Assembly (NCBI GenBank): GCA_026984795.1
Contig: JALSRK010000015.1
Span: 124,001 to 188,000 of the forward strand
Direction: 5' to 3'
DNA: 64,000 nucleotides
Origin: Solibacteraceae bacterium
Lineage (GTDB): Bacteria; Acidobacteriota; Terriglobia; Bryobacterales; Bryobacteraceae
The position numbers and the translations under genes are program-made. How positions within the stretch are numbered: position 1 is the stretch's first letter; each line of letters opens with the position of its first letter. Shown piece by piece: positions 49,325-58,203 of the stretch. Below the pieces are notes generated by a model that was not told the DNA's origin, did not search any database, and saw only the letters and a program-made list of their open reading frames with translations.

Positions 49325-49951
49325 ATGAAGCTGATCCTGAGCCTGTTGATCGCCGCGACGATGCTCAACGCCGGCGAGTGGAAGCAGTTGTTCAACGGGA
49401 AGAACCTCGACGGCTGGAAGATGGTCGGACCCGGCCGTTTCGTCGTCGAGAACGGTGTGATGAAGACCGAGGGCGGGATGGGTCTTCTCTATTACACTCG
49501 AGAGAAGTTCGGCAATTGCCGGATCCGCGTGGTCTTCAAAACGGCCTCGGACCACAGCAACTCCGGCGTCTTCATCCGGCTGCCCGAGGAGCCGCCCGAC
49601 CCCTGGTACGCAGTTCACAACGGCTACGAAGTGCAGATCGAGGCCAGTGGCGATGATTGGCACGCCACCGGCTCCATCTATTCGCTGGCCAAAGTGATCG
49701 CCCGCCCACAGAAGCCCGCCGGCGAATGGAACGTGCTGGAGATAGAACTGGACGGGCCGATCACGCGCTCCTACTTGAACGGCGTGAAGGTCATGGAGTT
49801 CGATCCGTCCAAGCCGGTACCCCCAAGGAAGCGCTGGTACGAGCCGGTCCGAGGTCCCCGGCCGGACTACGGCTACATCGGCCTGCAGAACCACGACGCC
49901 CGCTCGACGGTCTACTTCAAGGAAGTGAGCGTCAAACCGCTCGAGAAGTGA
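49325..49951 (+). CDS. DUF1080 protein (3-keto-disaccharide hydrolase-like), short form
   Basis: A 208-residue exported protein with a signal peptide (1-17, ending LNAGEW). The DUF1080 fold shows WKQLFNGKNLDGWKMVGPGRF, NSGVFIRLPEE, GYEVQIEASGD, AGEWNVLEIELDG and GYIGLQNHD. Compare the longer paralogue at 28057. Its stop is 14 bases from the convergent SbcC-like stop. Confidence 0.9.
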   Translation: MKLILSLLIAATMLNAGEWKQLFNGKNLDGWKMVGPGRFVVENGVMKTEGGMGLLYYTREKFGNCRIRVVFKTASDHSNSGVFIRLPEEPPDPWYAVHNGYEVQIEASGDDWHATGSIYSLAKVIARPQKPAGEWNVLEIELDGPITRSYLNGVKVMEFDPSKPVPPRKRWYEPVRGPRPDYGYIGLQNHDARSTVYFKEVSVKPLEK

Positions 49952-49964
49952 CCCCCAGGGCGGC

Positions 49965-52697
49965 TCACCCGGCGGCCCGGTCCGCCGCCTCCACTTCGTG
50001 GATACGATTCCCGGCCAGTTCCAGGAACCGCGCTGCACCCAGCGTGCGGTAGCGCTCCGGATGGCACGTCAGGATCAGCAACTGCACCCGGCCGCTCCAC
50101 TCCTCGATCAACTCGAAGATCCGCCCCAGCCGCTCATCGTCGGTGTTGAGCAGCACGTCGTCGAGCACCACCAGGTGACGCTCCCGCCCGGTGAGGATGC
50201 GCGCCAGCGCCAGCCGCACCGCCAGGTGGATCTGCTCCTGCTCGCCACCGGAGAACTCCTCCACCGGAACCTTCGGCGGGCCTTCCGGCGGGCGCAGGCC
50301 GGCGACGGCGAAATCGCCGCCCAGTTCGAAATCGGCGAGGCGCCTCCCGGCGATGCGTTCCAGCAGCCCCGCGGCTTCCTCGGCCACCGGCCCGGCGAGA
50401 TCGCCCAGCGCCGCCTGCTTGGCCTGCGCCAGGCATTGCCACGCTAAGCGCACGGCCTCGGCTTCCCGCTCGGCGGCGGCGAGTTCGCGCTCGACAGCGT
50501 TCCTCTCCTCCTCGGCCTCGGCGTAGACCTCATACGGGGCCCGGCGCAGCGCCGCTCCCAGGTCCGCCTCGGCGTTCATCCGGGCGCGTTCTTTCTCGCG
50601 GACCGTTCGTTCCAGTTCCGCCGCGCGCTCGCGCAGCTCAGCCGCCCGCTCCTCGATGCCGGCCGGCAATTCGCCGAGCTTCCGTTTCGTCTCCTCGAGC
50701 TTGCGGGTGAGATCCTCCCAGCGCAGCTTGCGTTTGCGCAATTCCTCGCTGCGTTGGTCTTCGCTCAGCCCGTCGCTTTCAAGCTCGGCCAGCCGTTTCT
50801 GCTTCTCCTCGATCTCGTTCTCCAGCTTCTCGAGCTCGCTGCGCCTCTCGGCGTGCTCCACCTGCTTCCGGACCGCCAGCTCCTGGCGTTCGCGGCGGCG
50901 GCGCTCGGCTTCTTCCAACTCCCGGCCGACGGTCTTCCGCAGCGCCTCGACTTCCGCTTCGGCCGCCTCGAGATCCGGCGCTGCGCTCTTCCATTCCGGA
51001 TACTCGGCAGCAAGCTCGGCGCGGCGCGCGGCCAGCTCCTCGAGCCTTCTCTCGACGCCGTCCTCGGACCGCTCGCCCAGCCGCGTGATGCGCTCGGTCT
51101 CCAGCTTCTCGATCTCCGCCTCGAGCCGCTCCCGTTCGCGGAGCCGCTGTTCGAGCACGCCGGGATCGCTCGCGCCGAACGGCGCCGTCAACCCGGCCAG
51201 CCGCTCGGCGGCCTCGCTGCGTTGTGCGCGCAACGCAGTGAGGTCGCCCGCCGGTCCGCGCGCCCGGAAGCGCCCCACGCCGGCGATCTCGATTTCCACC
51301 TTCCCTTCACCGGCCACCTCGAAGACCTCGCCCGGCTCCAGGCGACGCGTGGCGCGGGGCTCGCCCTCGAGCACGGTGACGCCGGCCGCGATCTCGGGAA
51401 CGAACTCGGCATGGACCAGCGCGGCGTCGATCCGGCCGTCGAGCCGCGCGATCTCAGCGGCCAGCTTCCGCACACGGTCCAACGTGGTCCTCTCCGGCGC
51501 TTGCAACGCCGCGATCCGCCCGCGCAGCTTCTCGATCTCGCCGCCGATCTCCCCCACGCGGGCCAACAGGCCGCGTAAGCTCTCCTGCTCCCGGGCGATC
51601 GCTTGCCATTCACGGCCCGCCTCGAGCCGGCGCTCGAGCTGCCGCAACTCCTCTTCGCGGCTCCTGGCGGCGCGATAGTCCGCCTCGGCCTCTTCGAGCT
51701 TCTTGCGGGCCGCCGCTTCCGCCACCTCGGCTTCTTGTGTGCCCTTCTCCGCCTCTACCTTCTTCTGCCGCCGCTCGGCCAGCTCCTTGCGCAGCCTGCC
51801 GATCTCGGCCACCGCCTTTTCGAGCGCCTGCAGGCTGGTGGAGGCCGCGCGCTGCTCGGCTTCGGCGAGGCGCTCTTCTTGCTTCAAGCGCTTCCATTCG
51901 GCCTCGGCCGTCCCGGCCGCCTCCAGTTCCGGCCGCAGCTTGGCCAACGCTGCCTGCGCGGCTTCGAGTTCCCGGGCGGCGGTCTTGACCTGGGCGCGGA
52001 ACGCTTCGATCTCGTTCATCGCCTTCACGGCATCTGCGGCGCGTTCCCGGGCTTTCTCGGCCGCGTCGCGGAGCCGCCGCACCGGAGAAGCTTTCCGCTC
52101 CTTGCCGGCGTCGGTGAACCACCGCTCATAGACTTCCCGGAGCCGCTTCTCGGCCTTGCGGCCGGCTTCCCCCGCCAGCGACGCGCCCAGCGCCTCGCGG
52201 ACCTGTTCGAGCAGCGGTCCGCTCAGCGATCCCAGCGGCAGCCGGCCCTGGGGCGTGACGAGGACGCGCAGCAGGCTCGAGTGGGTCTGTTTGGCAAGGC
52301 CGCGCTTGATCTCTTCGGCGGCCAGCAGCTCCCGGAGCCGCTCGTCGGCGCCCCGGTTCTCGGCGACGGCGCTCCAGCGGCCGTCCGCCGCCCGGCGCTC
52401 GAGAGTCGAGAACGGCCGGTCGAGGAACCGCTTGCGGGCGCGCCAGGCGTGGCCGCCGTGTTCGAACTCGACTTCGATCTCCGGCGCCAGGTCCGCTCCC
52501 CACGGCCGCAGTGCCTGGACCGCGTCGCCGGTGACATTGTGGTTGTCGAGCAGGCACCGCACCACCGCCTCGAGCAGGGTGGACTTCCCCGCCCCGTTCG
52601 GCCCGGCGAGCACGACCACCGGCGCATCCGGCAGGACGAGCTCGATCGGCTCCCGGAAGCAGCGGAAGCCCCGGACCGAGACGCGCCGCAGGATCAT
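49965..52697 (-). CDS. sbcC: SbcC/Rad50-like coiled-coil ATPase without a zinc hook
   Basis: A 910-residue SMC-type ATPase. Walker A GPNGAGKST is at 32-40, signature EFSGGEQEQIHLAVRLAL near 811-828 and Walker B LVVLDDVLLNTDDERL near 841-856. Long charged coiled coils fill about 180-430 and 490-770. At the middle, where SbcC has its CxxC zinc hook, there is instead a beta-rich insert (about 432-482, TVLEGEPRATRRL, VEIEIAGVGRFRARGPAG); no CxxC exists in the protein. ATG 52697 overlaps the SbcD stop. Probably acts with SbcD on DNA ends or structured DNA; the apex suggests a distinct subgroup. Confidence 0.87.
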   Translation of the reverse strand: MILRRVSVRGFRCFREPIELVLPDAPVVVLAGPNGAGKSTLLEAVVRCLLDNHNVTGDAVQALRPWGADLAPEIEVEFEHGGHAWRARKRFLDRPFSTLERRAADGRWSAVAENRGADERLRELLAAEEIKRGLAKQTHSSLLRVLVTPQGRLPLGSLSGPLLEQVREALGASLAGEAGRKAEKRLREVYERWFTDAGKERKASPVRRLRDAAEKARERAADAVKAMNEIEAFRAQVKTAARELEAAQAALAKLRPELEAAGTAEAEWKRLKQEERLAEAEQRAASTSLQALEKAVAEIGRLRKELAERRQKKVEAEKGTQEAEVAEAAARKKLEEAEADYRAARSREEELRQLERRLEAGREWQAIAREQESLRGLLARVGEIGGEIEKLRGRIAALQAPERTTLDRVRKLAAEIARLDGRIDAALVHAEFVPEIAAGVTVLEGEPRATRRLEPGEVFEVAGEGKVEIEIAGVGRFRARGPAGDLTALRAQRSEAAERLAGLTAPFGASDPGVLEQRLRERERLEAEIEKLETERITRLGERSEDGVERRLEELAARRAELAAEYPEWKSAAPDLEAAEAEVEALRKTVGRELEEAERRRRERQELAVRKQVEHAERRSELEKLENEIEEKQKRLAELESDGLSEDQRSEELRKRKLRWEDLTRKLEETKRKLGELPAGIEERAAELRERAAELERTVREKERARMNAEADLGAALRRAPYEVYAEAEEERNAVERELAAAEREAEAVRLAWQCLAQAKQAALGDLAGPVAEEAAGLLERIAGRRLADFELGGDFAVAGLRPPEGPPKVPVEEFSGGEQEQIHLAVRLALARILTGRERHLVVLDDVLLNTDDERLGRIFELIEEWSGRVQLLILTCHPERYRTLGAARFLELAGNRIHEVEAADRAAG

Positions 52698-53785
52698 CCG
52701 GCCACCCCCAGCGTAGCGCGGTAGAGCAACAGCAGCGCCTGCCGGCGGATGATCTCGTCGGCGGCGTCGCGCTGAACGAGGCGGGCCGCCTCGCGCAGAA
52801 AACCTTCGGGCAGGCTTTCCAGCCACTCGTCCCAGTCCGGCTCCAGATCCAGGCCGTCGCGACGCAGCCTCCCCAACAGGAAGCGCTCCTCGAGGGTCTG
52901 CTCGAGACGGTGAAGGATCTCGGACTCGTCCGGGTAGAGCGTGCCGCGGATCGAACACTCCACCAAAGCCGTTTCGGGATCGGGAACGGCTTCGAGGTCT
53001 TCGAGCGCCCGGCGCAGCTCGCCCCGCGAGGCGATCCTGTAGTCTTTCCTCAACCACCGCAGGGCCCCGACACGGACCGCCTCGACGGCCGGAGCGGCGC
53101 CGGGCGCTTCGATCTCTACGAGGAGCACGTTGCCGCTGTCGCGCTCGCCGAAGGCGGTGGCTTCGTGGGCGCCGGAATAGGCCATCCGGACCGCCCCGTC
53201 CACCTCGTAGAGCGCCGTCGAATGCCAGTGCCCCAGAGCGAGGTAATCGAGCCCGGCGCGGCGCGCGGCGTCCCGGCCGACCACGTCCGCGCCGTCGCTA
53301 CCGGCCACTCCTTCGACGCCGGCGTGGGCCATCCCGATGCGGATGCCGGTTCCGCCGCCGGCTTCGATCCAAGCCGTCGGATCGCGCCGCGAGCCCCCGC
53401 GGGAGCCCGGGCATGGAAACAGCACGCCGCCCGGCAGCGGTACGGGCTTCGGAGTGAGCAGCAGGTGAACGTCCGGCTGCCCCACCCAGGCGGGATCCTC
53501 CCAGACCGAACCCGGCTCGCGCGGGTCGTGGTTGCCGGGGATCACGTAGACGGGCCGGCCCGCCGAGCCGAGCAGCCGCGCCACCTCGCGCACCGCGACG
53601 CGGCTGACGCCGTTGTGCTCGAAGACGTCGCCGGCCACCAGGATGAAGTCCACTTTGCGCTCCCGGGCCAGCTCGACGACGCGCCGGGCGGTCTCCAGCC
53701 GCTTCCGGCGCACGGCGCCCGCCTTCTCGCCGAGATGGGCCGCTTTCATGCCGATCTGCCAGTCGGCCGTGTGGAGGAATCTCAT
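52694..53785 (-). CDS. sbcD: SbcD/Mre11-like metallophosphoesterase
   Basis: A 363-residue calcineurin-like nuclease. Motifs: FLHTADWQIG (Asp8; the usual DxH has Gln10 in place of His), LVAGDVFEHN, VIPGNHDPRE, GMAHAGVEG and LALGHWHSTAL. The C-terminal region (about 280-363) would contact the ATPase coiled coil. Overlaps the sbcC-like gene by four bases. The His-to-Gln change at the first metal site may alter metal use; this variant may be normal in this subfamily. Confidence 0.9.
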   Translation of the reverse strand: MRFLHTADWQIGMKAAHLGEKAGAVRRKRLETARRVVELARERKVDFILVAGDVFEHNGVSRVAVREVARLLGSAGRPVYVIPGNHDPREPGSVWEDPAWVGQPDVHLLLTPKPVPLPGGVLFPCPGSRGGSRRDPTAWIEAGGGTGIRIGMAHAGVEGVAGSDGADVVGRDAARRAGLDYLALGHWHSTALYEVDGAVRMAYSGAHEATAFGERDSGNVLLVEIEAPGAAPAVEAVRVGALRWLRKDYRIASRGELRRALEDLEAVPDPETALVECSIRGTLYPDESEILHRLEQTLEERFLLGRLRRDGLDLEPDWDEWLESLPEGFLREAARLVQRDAADEIIRRQALLLLYRATLGVAG

Positions 53786-53845
53786 CAGCGCTGGTCCCTG
53801 TAACCAGCTTGCCGGATCGGGTGGCTCACGTGGTGAGCCCGCGCC

Positions 53846-54880
53846 TCAGACGGTGGCCGCCTTCCCTTTGGCGGAGACCGGAACCCGCACCGGGGCCTTT
53901 TTCGGGGCCTCCTCGTACCGCGCCGCCGCCCGCTTGAGCATCTCGATCACCTCCCGGCGCAGCGGCTCCGGCGAGATCACCTCGACGTCGGGGCCGTGCC
54001 GCAGCACGTCCATCAGGATCTCGCGCGACTCCGAGTACGGCACCTTCAAGGTGAGCGAGCCGTCCTCGTGGAGGATGCGCTCCTGATCCGGGTGCCACTT
54101 CTCGTGCGCCACCCAGCGGGCGGCTATCGGAGAGAACCGCAGCACGGCCACGTGGCGCGGCGGCCCGGCGAAGATCCCATAAGCCTCGCAGACCTGGGCG
54201 TCGAGCTGCTCGGCGGGCACCTCCCTGGCCCGGTCCCGGCCGACGACCACGCGCTTCATCGAGTCCAGGGCGAAGATCCGCAGGTCGTTGCGGAGGTGGC
54301 ACCAGGCCTGCAGATACCAGTTGTCGCGGTAATAGATGAGTCGCTGCGGCGAGGTGTCCCGCCGCGTGGCGGCGTCGCGCGAGCGCGTGTGGTATTCGAT
54401 CCACAGCCGCCGCCGGGCCAGCGTCGCCTGGCTGACAGTGCGGAAGTGCTCCGGCACCACGGGCCGGATGCCGGCGTGCAGAATGCGGAACCGCTGCCTG
54501 AGATCCGCCGGCTTCAGCGGGCTGTGGGCGAGTATCTCGCGCAGCCGCTTGGCGAAAGGCTGCAACTGGTCCCGGAGCAGGCCCGTGTGGAGCTGCTCGA
54601 GGATCTCGTTCATCAGCAGCAGCGAATGGATCTCGTCGGCGGTGAACCAGAGGCCGGGCAGCGAATAGGCGTTGGAATCATCGCCGTTGGTGTCGTATCG
54701 GTAGGTGTTGGTCTCGCGGTCCCAGACGATGGGGGCGCGGAGGCGGCTGCGCATGTACTCCAAGTCGCGCTTGAAAGTGGCCGGCGAAACCTCGAGGGCC
54801 GAGAGGATGTCGTCCCTGGAAGGCGGCCTGCGCCCGCGCAGCATCCGGTCGATCTGATAAATGCGCTCGAGCTGGCTCAT
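53846..54880 (-). CDS. WYL-domain transcriptional regulator
   Basis: A 344-residue regulator: N-terminal winged HTH (about 1-65, ERIYQIDRMLRGRRPPSRDD and ATFKRDLEYM), a WYL domain (about 150-230, with RRLWIEYHTRSR, RLIYYRDNWYLQAWCHLRNDLRIFALDSM in the middle) and a C-terminal WCX extension. WYL proteins often sense nucleic-acid ligands and control DNA-repair or defence genes. It lies 60 bases upstream of sbcD on the same strand and probably controls the pair. AGGGAA precedes the ATG, and TGTAAT (54901-54906, minus) is a possible -10. Confidence 0.9.
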   Translation of the reverse strand: MSQLERIYQIDRMLRGRRPPSRDDILSALEVSPATFKRDLEYMRSRLRAPIVWDRETNTYRYDTNGDDSNAYSLPGLWFTADEIHSLLLMNEILEQLHTGLLRDQLQPFAKRLREILAHSPLKPADLRQRFRILHAGIRPVVPEHFRTVSQATLARRRLWIEYHTRSRDAATRRDTSPQRLIYYRDNWYLQAWCHLRNDLRIFALDSMKRVVVGRDRAREVPAEQLDAQVCEAYGIFAGPPRHVAVLRFSPIAARWVAHEKWHPDQERILHEDGSLTLKVPYSESREILMDVLRHGPDVEVISPEPLRREVIEMLKRAAARYEEAPKKAPVRVPVSAKGKAATV

Positions 54881-55027
54881 TCGTTCCCTACTCTTTGAAG
54901 ATTACATGAATATATCGGCTCGCTGCTGTCTTTTCCGCACGACAGGCCGGCCGCGACGACCTCCGATACGGCCTGTGGGCGGCCGCGGCTTCCCGTCTGA
55001 GACAGGCTCGTACCCCGCAGACGGCGC

Positions 55028-55672
55028 TCACACCCACCGCAGACCGGGGAACGTCCAGTTCAGTGCAAGCCATAGAACAGACGGGGAGGCGAAGAAAGAA
55101 ATCCGCGCCGCCCAGCGCACCAGGCCGGGAGGAAACAGATGCGGCTCGCCGAAACGGTAATAGGAGACGCCGGAGATCAAGACCGTCGCCAGCGACGCCC
55201 AGACGAGCGCCCCCACAAGCCAGTGCTCCGGATCCAGGACAAAAGCCAGACACAGCGCAGCGATCACCGCCGTATTCGCCTTGCCCCACGCCTGCGCCCG
55301 GGGGATGCGGCCCTGCCGACGGGCGAGGATGGCTCCCAGCGCGACGATCAGCAGGTCGCGGTAGCCGAGCAGCAGGATGACGAGCGCCGGGAAGCCCCGG
55401 GCGGCGACGGCGGCCAGGATGCCCGAGGCCATGGCGATCTTGTCGGCCAGCGGATCGAGAATCATCCCGAGTTCAGTGACCTGGCCGAGGCGGCGGCTCA
55501 ACCACCCGTCCAGGGCGTCGGAGACGGCGGCCACGGCGATGAGCAGCGCCAGCCACCCGTCGAGCCCGGCCTCCGGATGCGCCACCAGCCAAGTGATGGG
55601 CGCGGCGAGGGCGAGGCGAAGCAGGCTGAGCAGGTTGCCCGGGTAGAACCAGTGGCGCAGTTCGATCGTCAT
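55028..55672 (-). CDS. CDP-alcohol phosphatidyltransferase (PgsA-like)
   Basis: A 214-residue membrane enzyme with about six helices. The CDP-alcohol motif is SDALDGWLSRRLGQVTELGMILDPLAD read across two segments (about residues 51-77): D-x2-D-G-x2, then S-R instead of the usual A-R, then G-x3-D-x3-D. It opens with the typical PGNLLSLLRLALA. Probably makes phosphatidylglycerophosphate or a related phospholipid. Which alcohol is used cannot be told. Confidence 0.85.
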   Translation of the reverse strand: MTIELRHWFYPGNLLSLLRLALAAPITWLVAHPEAGLDGWLALLIAVAAVSDALDGWLSRRLGQVTELGMILDPLADKIAMASGILAAVAARGFPALVILLLGYRDLLIVALGAILARRQGRIPRAQAWGKANTAVIAALCLAFVLDPEHWLVGALVWASLATVLISGVSYYRFGEPHLFPPGLVRWAARISFFASPSVLWLALNWTFPGLRWV

Positions 55673-55753
55673 TCTCGGAAGCCGGACCAGTTCCCAGGCT
55701 ACAACAGCGTCTGCTTACCGGCGGCCCGCGCCGCTGCCGGCCGGCGTCCCCCG

Positions 55754-56575
55754 TCAACGCAGGAAAGGCAGCAAGCGCAAGAAACGAGGGCCCCGGGGCC
55801 GGCTGTGCCGGCTGCCGCCCGGGGGCCGCCGGTCGAGTTCCAGGCTCCGCACGTACTCCGCCACCTGTTCCGGCGGCAGAGGCCGGGCCTTGCGCAGGGC
55901 CATGGCGGCTTCCCGGGCGCGGCAGAAGCGGTCCAGTTCGTACCAGGAGGCGAGGAGGCGGTCTTCGATCTCGTCGCGGCGACGCCAGTCGAGCCGCCCG
56001 TCCAGCACTTGAAAGAGCCGCCGCAACGGAACCGGCTCCTCGGGCGGCGACGAGCGCACTTCGGCGACGAGGGCCGCGCCGTAGGAGCGGTCCGAGACGA
56101 CCGCGGCATCGCCGCCCAGCCGTTCCGCGGCTCTGGCGACCACCTGCCGTACCCGTTCCCCGGCGGCCGGCAGCAGCTCGCGCATCCCGTCCTCGTCATA
56201 CCCCAAGACAGCGAACCACACGATCTGGCGCTCGAGGCGCGTGAATTCCTCCAGCGCGCCGCCGAAGCGCTCCCGGATTCCCCGGTCGCCGGCGTCTGCC
56301 GGCAGGGCGCCGGCCCAATCGAGCCAGTATTCGGCGGCGCAGTAGAGAAACTCCCGGTCGGTGGCCGTGCGGAATCGGTTCACAGGACTGCGGGCATCGT
56401 CCCGCAAGGCGGCGAGAAAGCCTTTCAAAGAGCCCTCGCGCCCGGCGGCGGCTTCGTCATGGCGCCGGGCGATCCACTCCAGGGCGGGCAGGAACCGGCT
56501 CACGAGGTACTCCCAGCCCTCAGCCCGGCCCGCCCGGCAGTCTTCCAGCATGTCGATCGACGTATAGACGGCCAA
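55754..56575 (-). CDS. Divergent sigma-factor-like protein with a C-terminal extension
   Basis: A 273-residue protein of no certain family. Residues 8-37 (MLEDCRAGRAEGWEYLVSRF) resemble ECF sigma region 2. Residues ~112-152 (TRLERQIVWFAVLGYDEDGM and RVRQVVARAAERL) resemble the region-4 HTH, with the normally conserved residues partly changed. The C-terminal part (VPLRRLFQVLDGRLDWRRRD, DRLLASWYELDRFC) recalls anti-sigma zinc-finger helices lacking the cysteines, so a sigma/anti-sigma-like fusion is possible. ATG 56575. It sits between the ALDH and the phosphatidyltransferase genes. Confidence 0.6.
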   Translation of the reverse strand: MAVYTSIDMLEDCRAGRAEGWEYLVSRFLPALEWIARRHDEAAAGREGSLKGFLAALRDDARSPVNRFRTATDREFLYCAAEYWLDWAGALPADAGDRGIRERFGGALEEFTRLERQIVWFAVLGYDEDGMRELLPAAGERVRQVVARAAERLGGDAAVVSDRSYGAALVAEVRSSPPEEPVPLRRLFQVLDGRLDWRRRDEIEDRLLASWYELDRFCRAREAAMALRKARPLPPEQVAEYVRSLELDRRPPGGSRHSRPRGPRFLRLLPFLR

Positions 56576-56648
56576 GGCGCACCTCCCCTCTGAGCGTGCA
56601 AGCGTTTCTTCTGATTTTATCGCCCGGCGGAACCGGACCCGGCGGTTC

Positions 56649-58196
56649 TCAAACCTCGAAACGGATGCCTTGGGCCAGCGGCAGTTCGCTCGACCAGTTG
56701 ATGGTGACGGTCTGGCGCCGCATGTAAGCCTTCCAGGCGTCCGAGCCGGCCTCGCGTCCGCCGCCGGTCTCCTTCTCGCCGCCGAAGGCGCCGCCGATCT
56801 CGGCCCCGCTGGTGCCGATGTTGATGTTGGCGATGCCGCAGTCCGAGCCCCGGGCGCTCAGGAACGTTTCGGCGGAGATCAGGTTCGTGGTGAACATGGC
56901 CGAGGAGAGGCCCTGGGGCACGGTGTTGTGCCACTCGATGGCCTGATCCAGGGTCTCGAACTCGATCAGGTGCAGGATCGGGGCGAAGATCTCTTCGCAC
57001 ACGATGGGCATGTCGGGCCGGGAGCGGACGATGGCCGGCTCCACCCAGCAGCCGCCCGGACGGTCCTTGAGGACGCACCCGCCGTAGAGCAGTTCTCCGC
57101 CTTGCTCCTGAATGGTCTTCAGGCCCTGCATCATCTCCTCGACGGCGGCGCGGTTCACCAGCGGGCCCATCAATGTCTTTTCGTCCAGGGGATCGCCGAT
57201 GCGGATCTGGCGGTAGGCGGCGACGAGCCGCTCGGTCATCTCCTTGGCGATGGGCTGGTGCAGGAAGACCCGCCGGATGGTGGTGCAGCGCTGGCCGGCG
57301 GTGCCGACGGCGCCGAAGAGGATGGCCCGCAGGGCCAGGTCCAGGTTGGCGTCCTCCATGACGATGACGCCGTTGTTGCCGCCCAACTCGAGGATCGTCC
57401 GGCCGAGCCGCTTGCCCACCACTTCGGCGACCCGGTGGCCCATGCGGCAGGAGCCGGTGGCGCTCACCAACGGAATGCGCGGGTCGGCGAGCAGCCGCTC
57501 GCCGACGACGGAGCCCCGTCCGATTACCAGAGTGAAGACGCCGCGCCAGCCGTGGCGCTCCAGGACGCGATCGACGATGCGCTGCACGGCGATAGCCGTC
57601 AGCGGCGTCTCCGAAGAGGGCTTCCAGACGACGCAATCGCCGCAGACGGCGGCGATGAAGGCGTTCCAGGACCAGACGGCGACGGGGAAGTTGAACGCCG
57701 AGATTACCCCGACCACGCCCAGCGGGTGCCACTGCTCGTACATGCGGTGGGCCGGGCGTTCGCTTTGCATGGTGTAGCCGTAGAGCTGGCGGGAGAGGCC
57801 GACGGCGAAGTCGCCGATGTCGATCATCTCCTGTACCTCGCCCTTGCCCTCGGCCAGGATCTTGCCCATCTCGATGGTGACCAGGGCGCCGAGGTCGTCC
57901 TTGGAGCGCCGCAGGTCGTCGCTGATCTCGCGGATGATCAAACCCCGCTTGGGGGCCGGAAACATCCGCCACTCCTGAAAGACCTCCGAGGCTTCCTCGA
58001 CCACGCGGTCGTAGTCCTCCGCCGAAGCCATCTTCACCTTGGCGATGACGGAACCGTCGGCCGGATTGACGGAGGCCAACTCGCCGCCGCCCGGTTCGGC
58101 GATCCAGTCCCGCCCGCAGGCGCCGGAATTCACGGAAGCGATGCCCAACCTCTCGAGCACCGCGGCAATGTCAAGTTTGGAATTCGTAGCAGCCAT
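56649..58196 (-). CDS. ALDH7-family aldehyde dehydrogenase (aminoadipate semialdehyde/piperideine-6-carboxylate type)
   Basis: A 515-residue NAD-dependent aldehyde dehydrogenase of the antiquitin group. Catalytic Cys304 lies in GTAGQRCTTIRR; the general-base Glu is in ILELGGNNGVIV. The family tail SGAEIGGAFGGEKETGGGRE followed by AGSDAWKAYMRRQTVTINWS is diagnostic for ALDH7. It probably oxidises alpha-aminoadipate semialdehyde in lysine breakdown. ATG 58196 is seven bases after the mscK-like stop, an unusual pairing of a channel with a dehydrogenase. Confidence 0.92.
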   Translation of the reverse strand: MAATNSKLDIAAVLERLGIASVNSGACGRDWIAEPGGGELASVNPADGSVIAKVKMASAEDYDRVVEEASEVFQEWRMFPAPKRGLIIREISDDLRRSKDDLGALVTIEMGKILAEGKGEVQEMIDIGDFAVGLSRQLYGYTMQSERPAHRMYEQWHPLGVVGVISAFNFPVAVWSWNAFIAAVCGDCVVWKPSSETPLTAIAVQRIVDRVLERHGWRGVFTLVIGRGSVVGERLLADPRIPLVSATGSCRMGHRVAEVVGKRLGRTILELGGNNGVIVMEDANLDLALRAILFGAVGTAGQRCTTIRRVFLHQPIAKEMTERLVAAYRQIRIGDPLDEKTLMGPLVNRAAVEEMMQGLKTIQEQGGELLYGGCVLKDRPGGCWVEPAIVRSRPDMPIVCEEIFAPILHLIEFETLDQAIEWHNTVPQGLSSAMFTTNLISAETFLSARGSDCGIANINIGTSGAEIGGAFGGEKETGGGREAGSDAWKAYMRRQTVTINWSSELPLAQGIRFEV

Positions 58197-58203
58197 GATC
58201 TCG

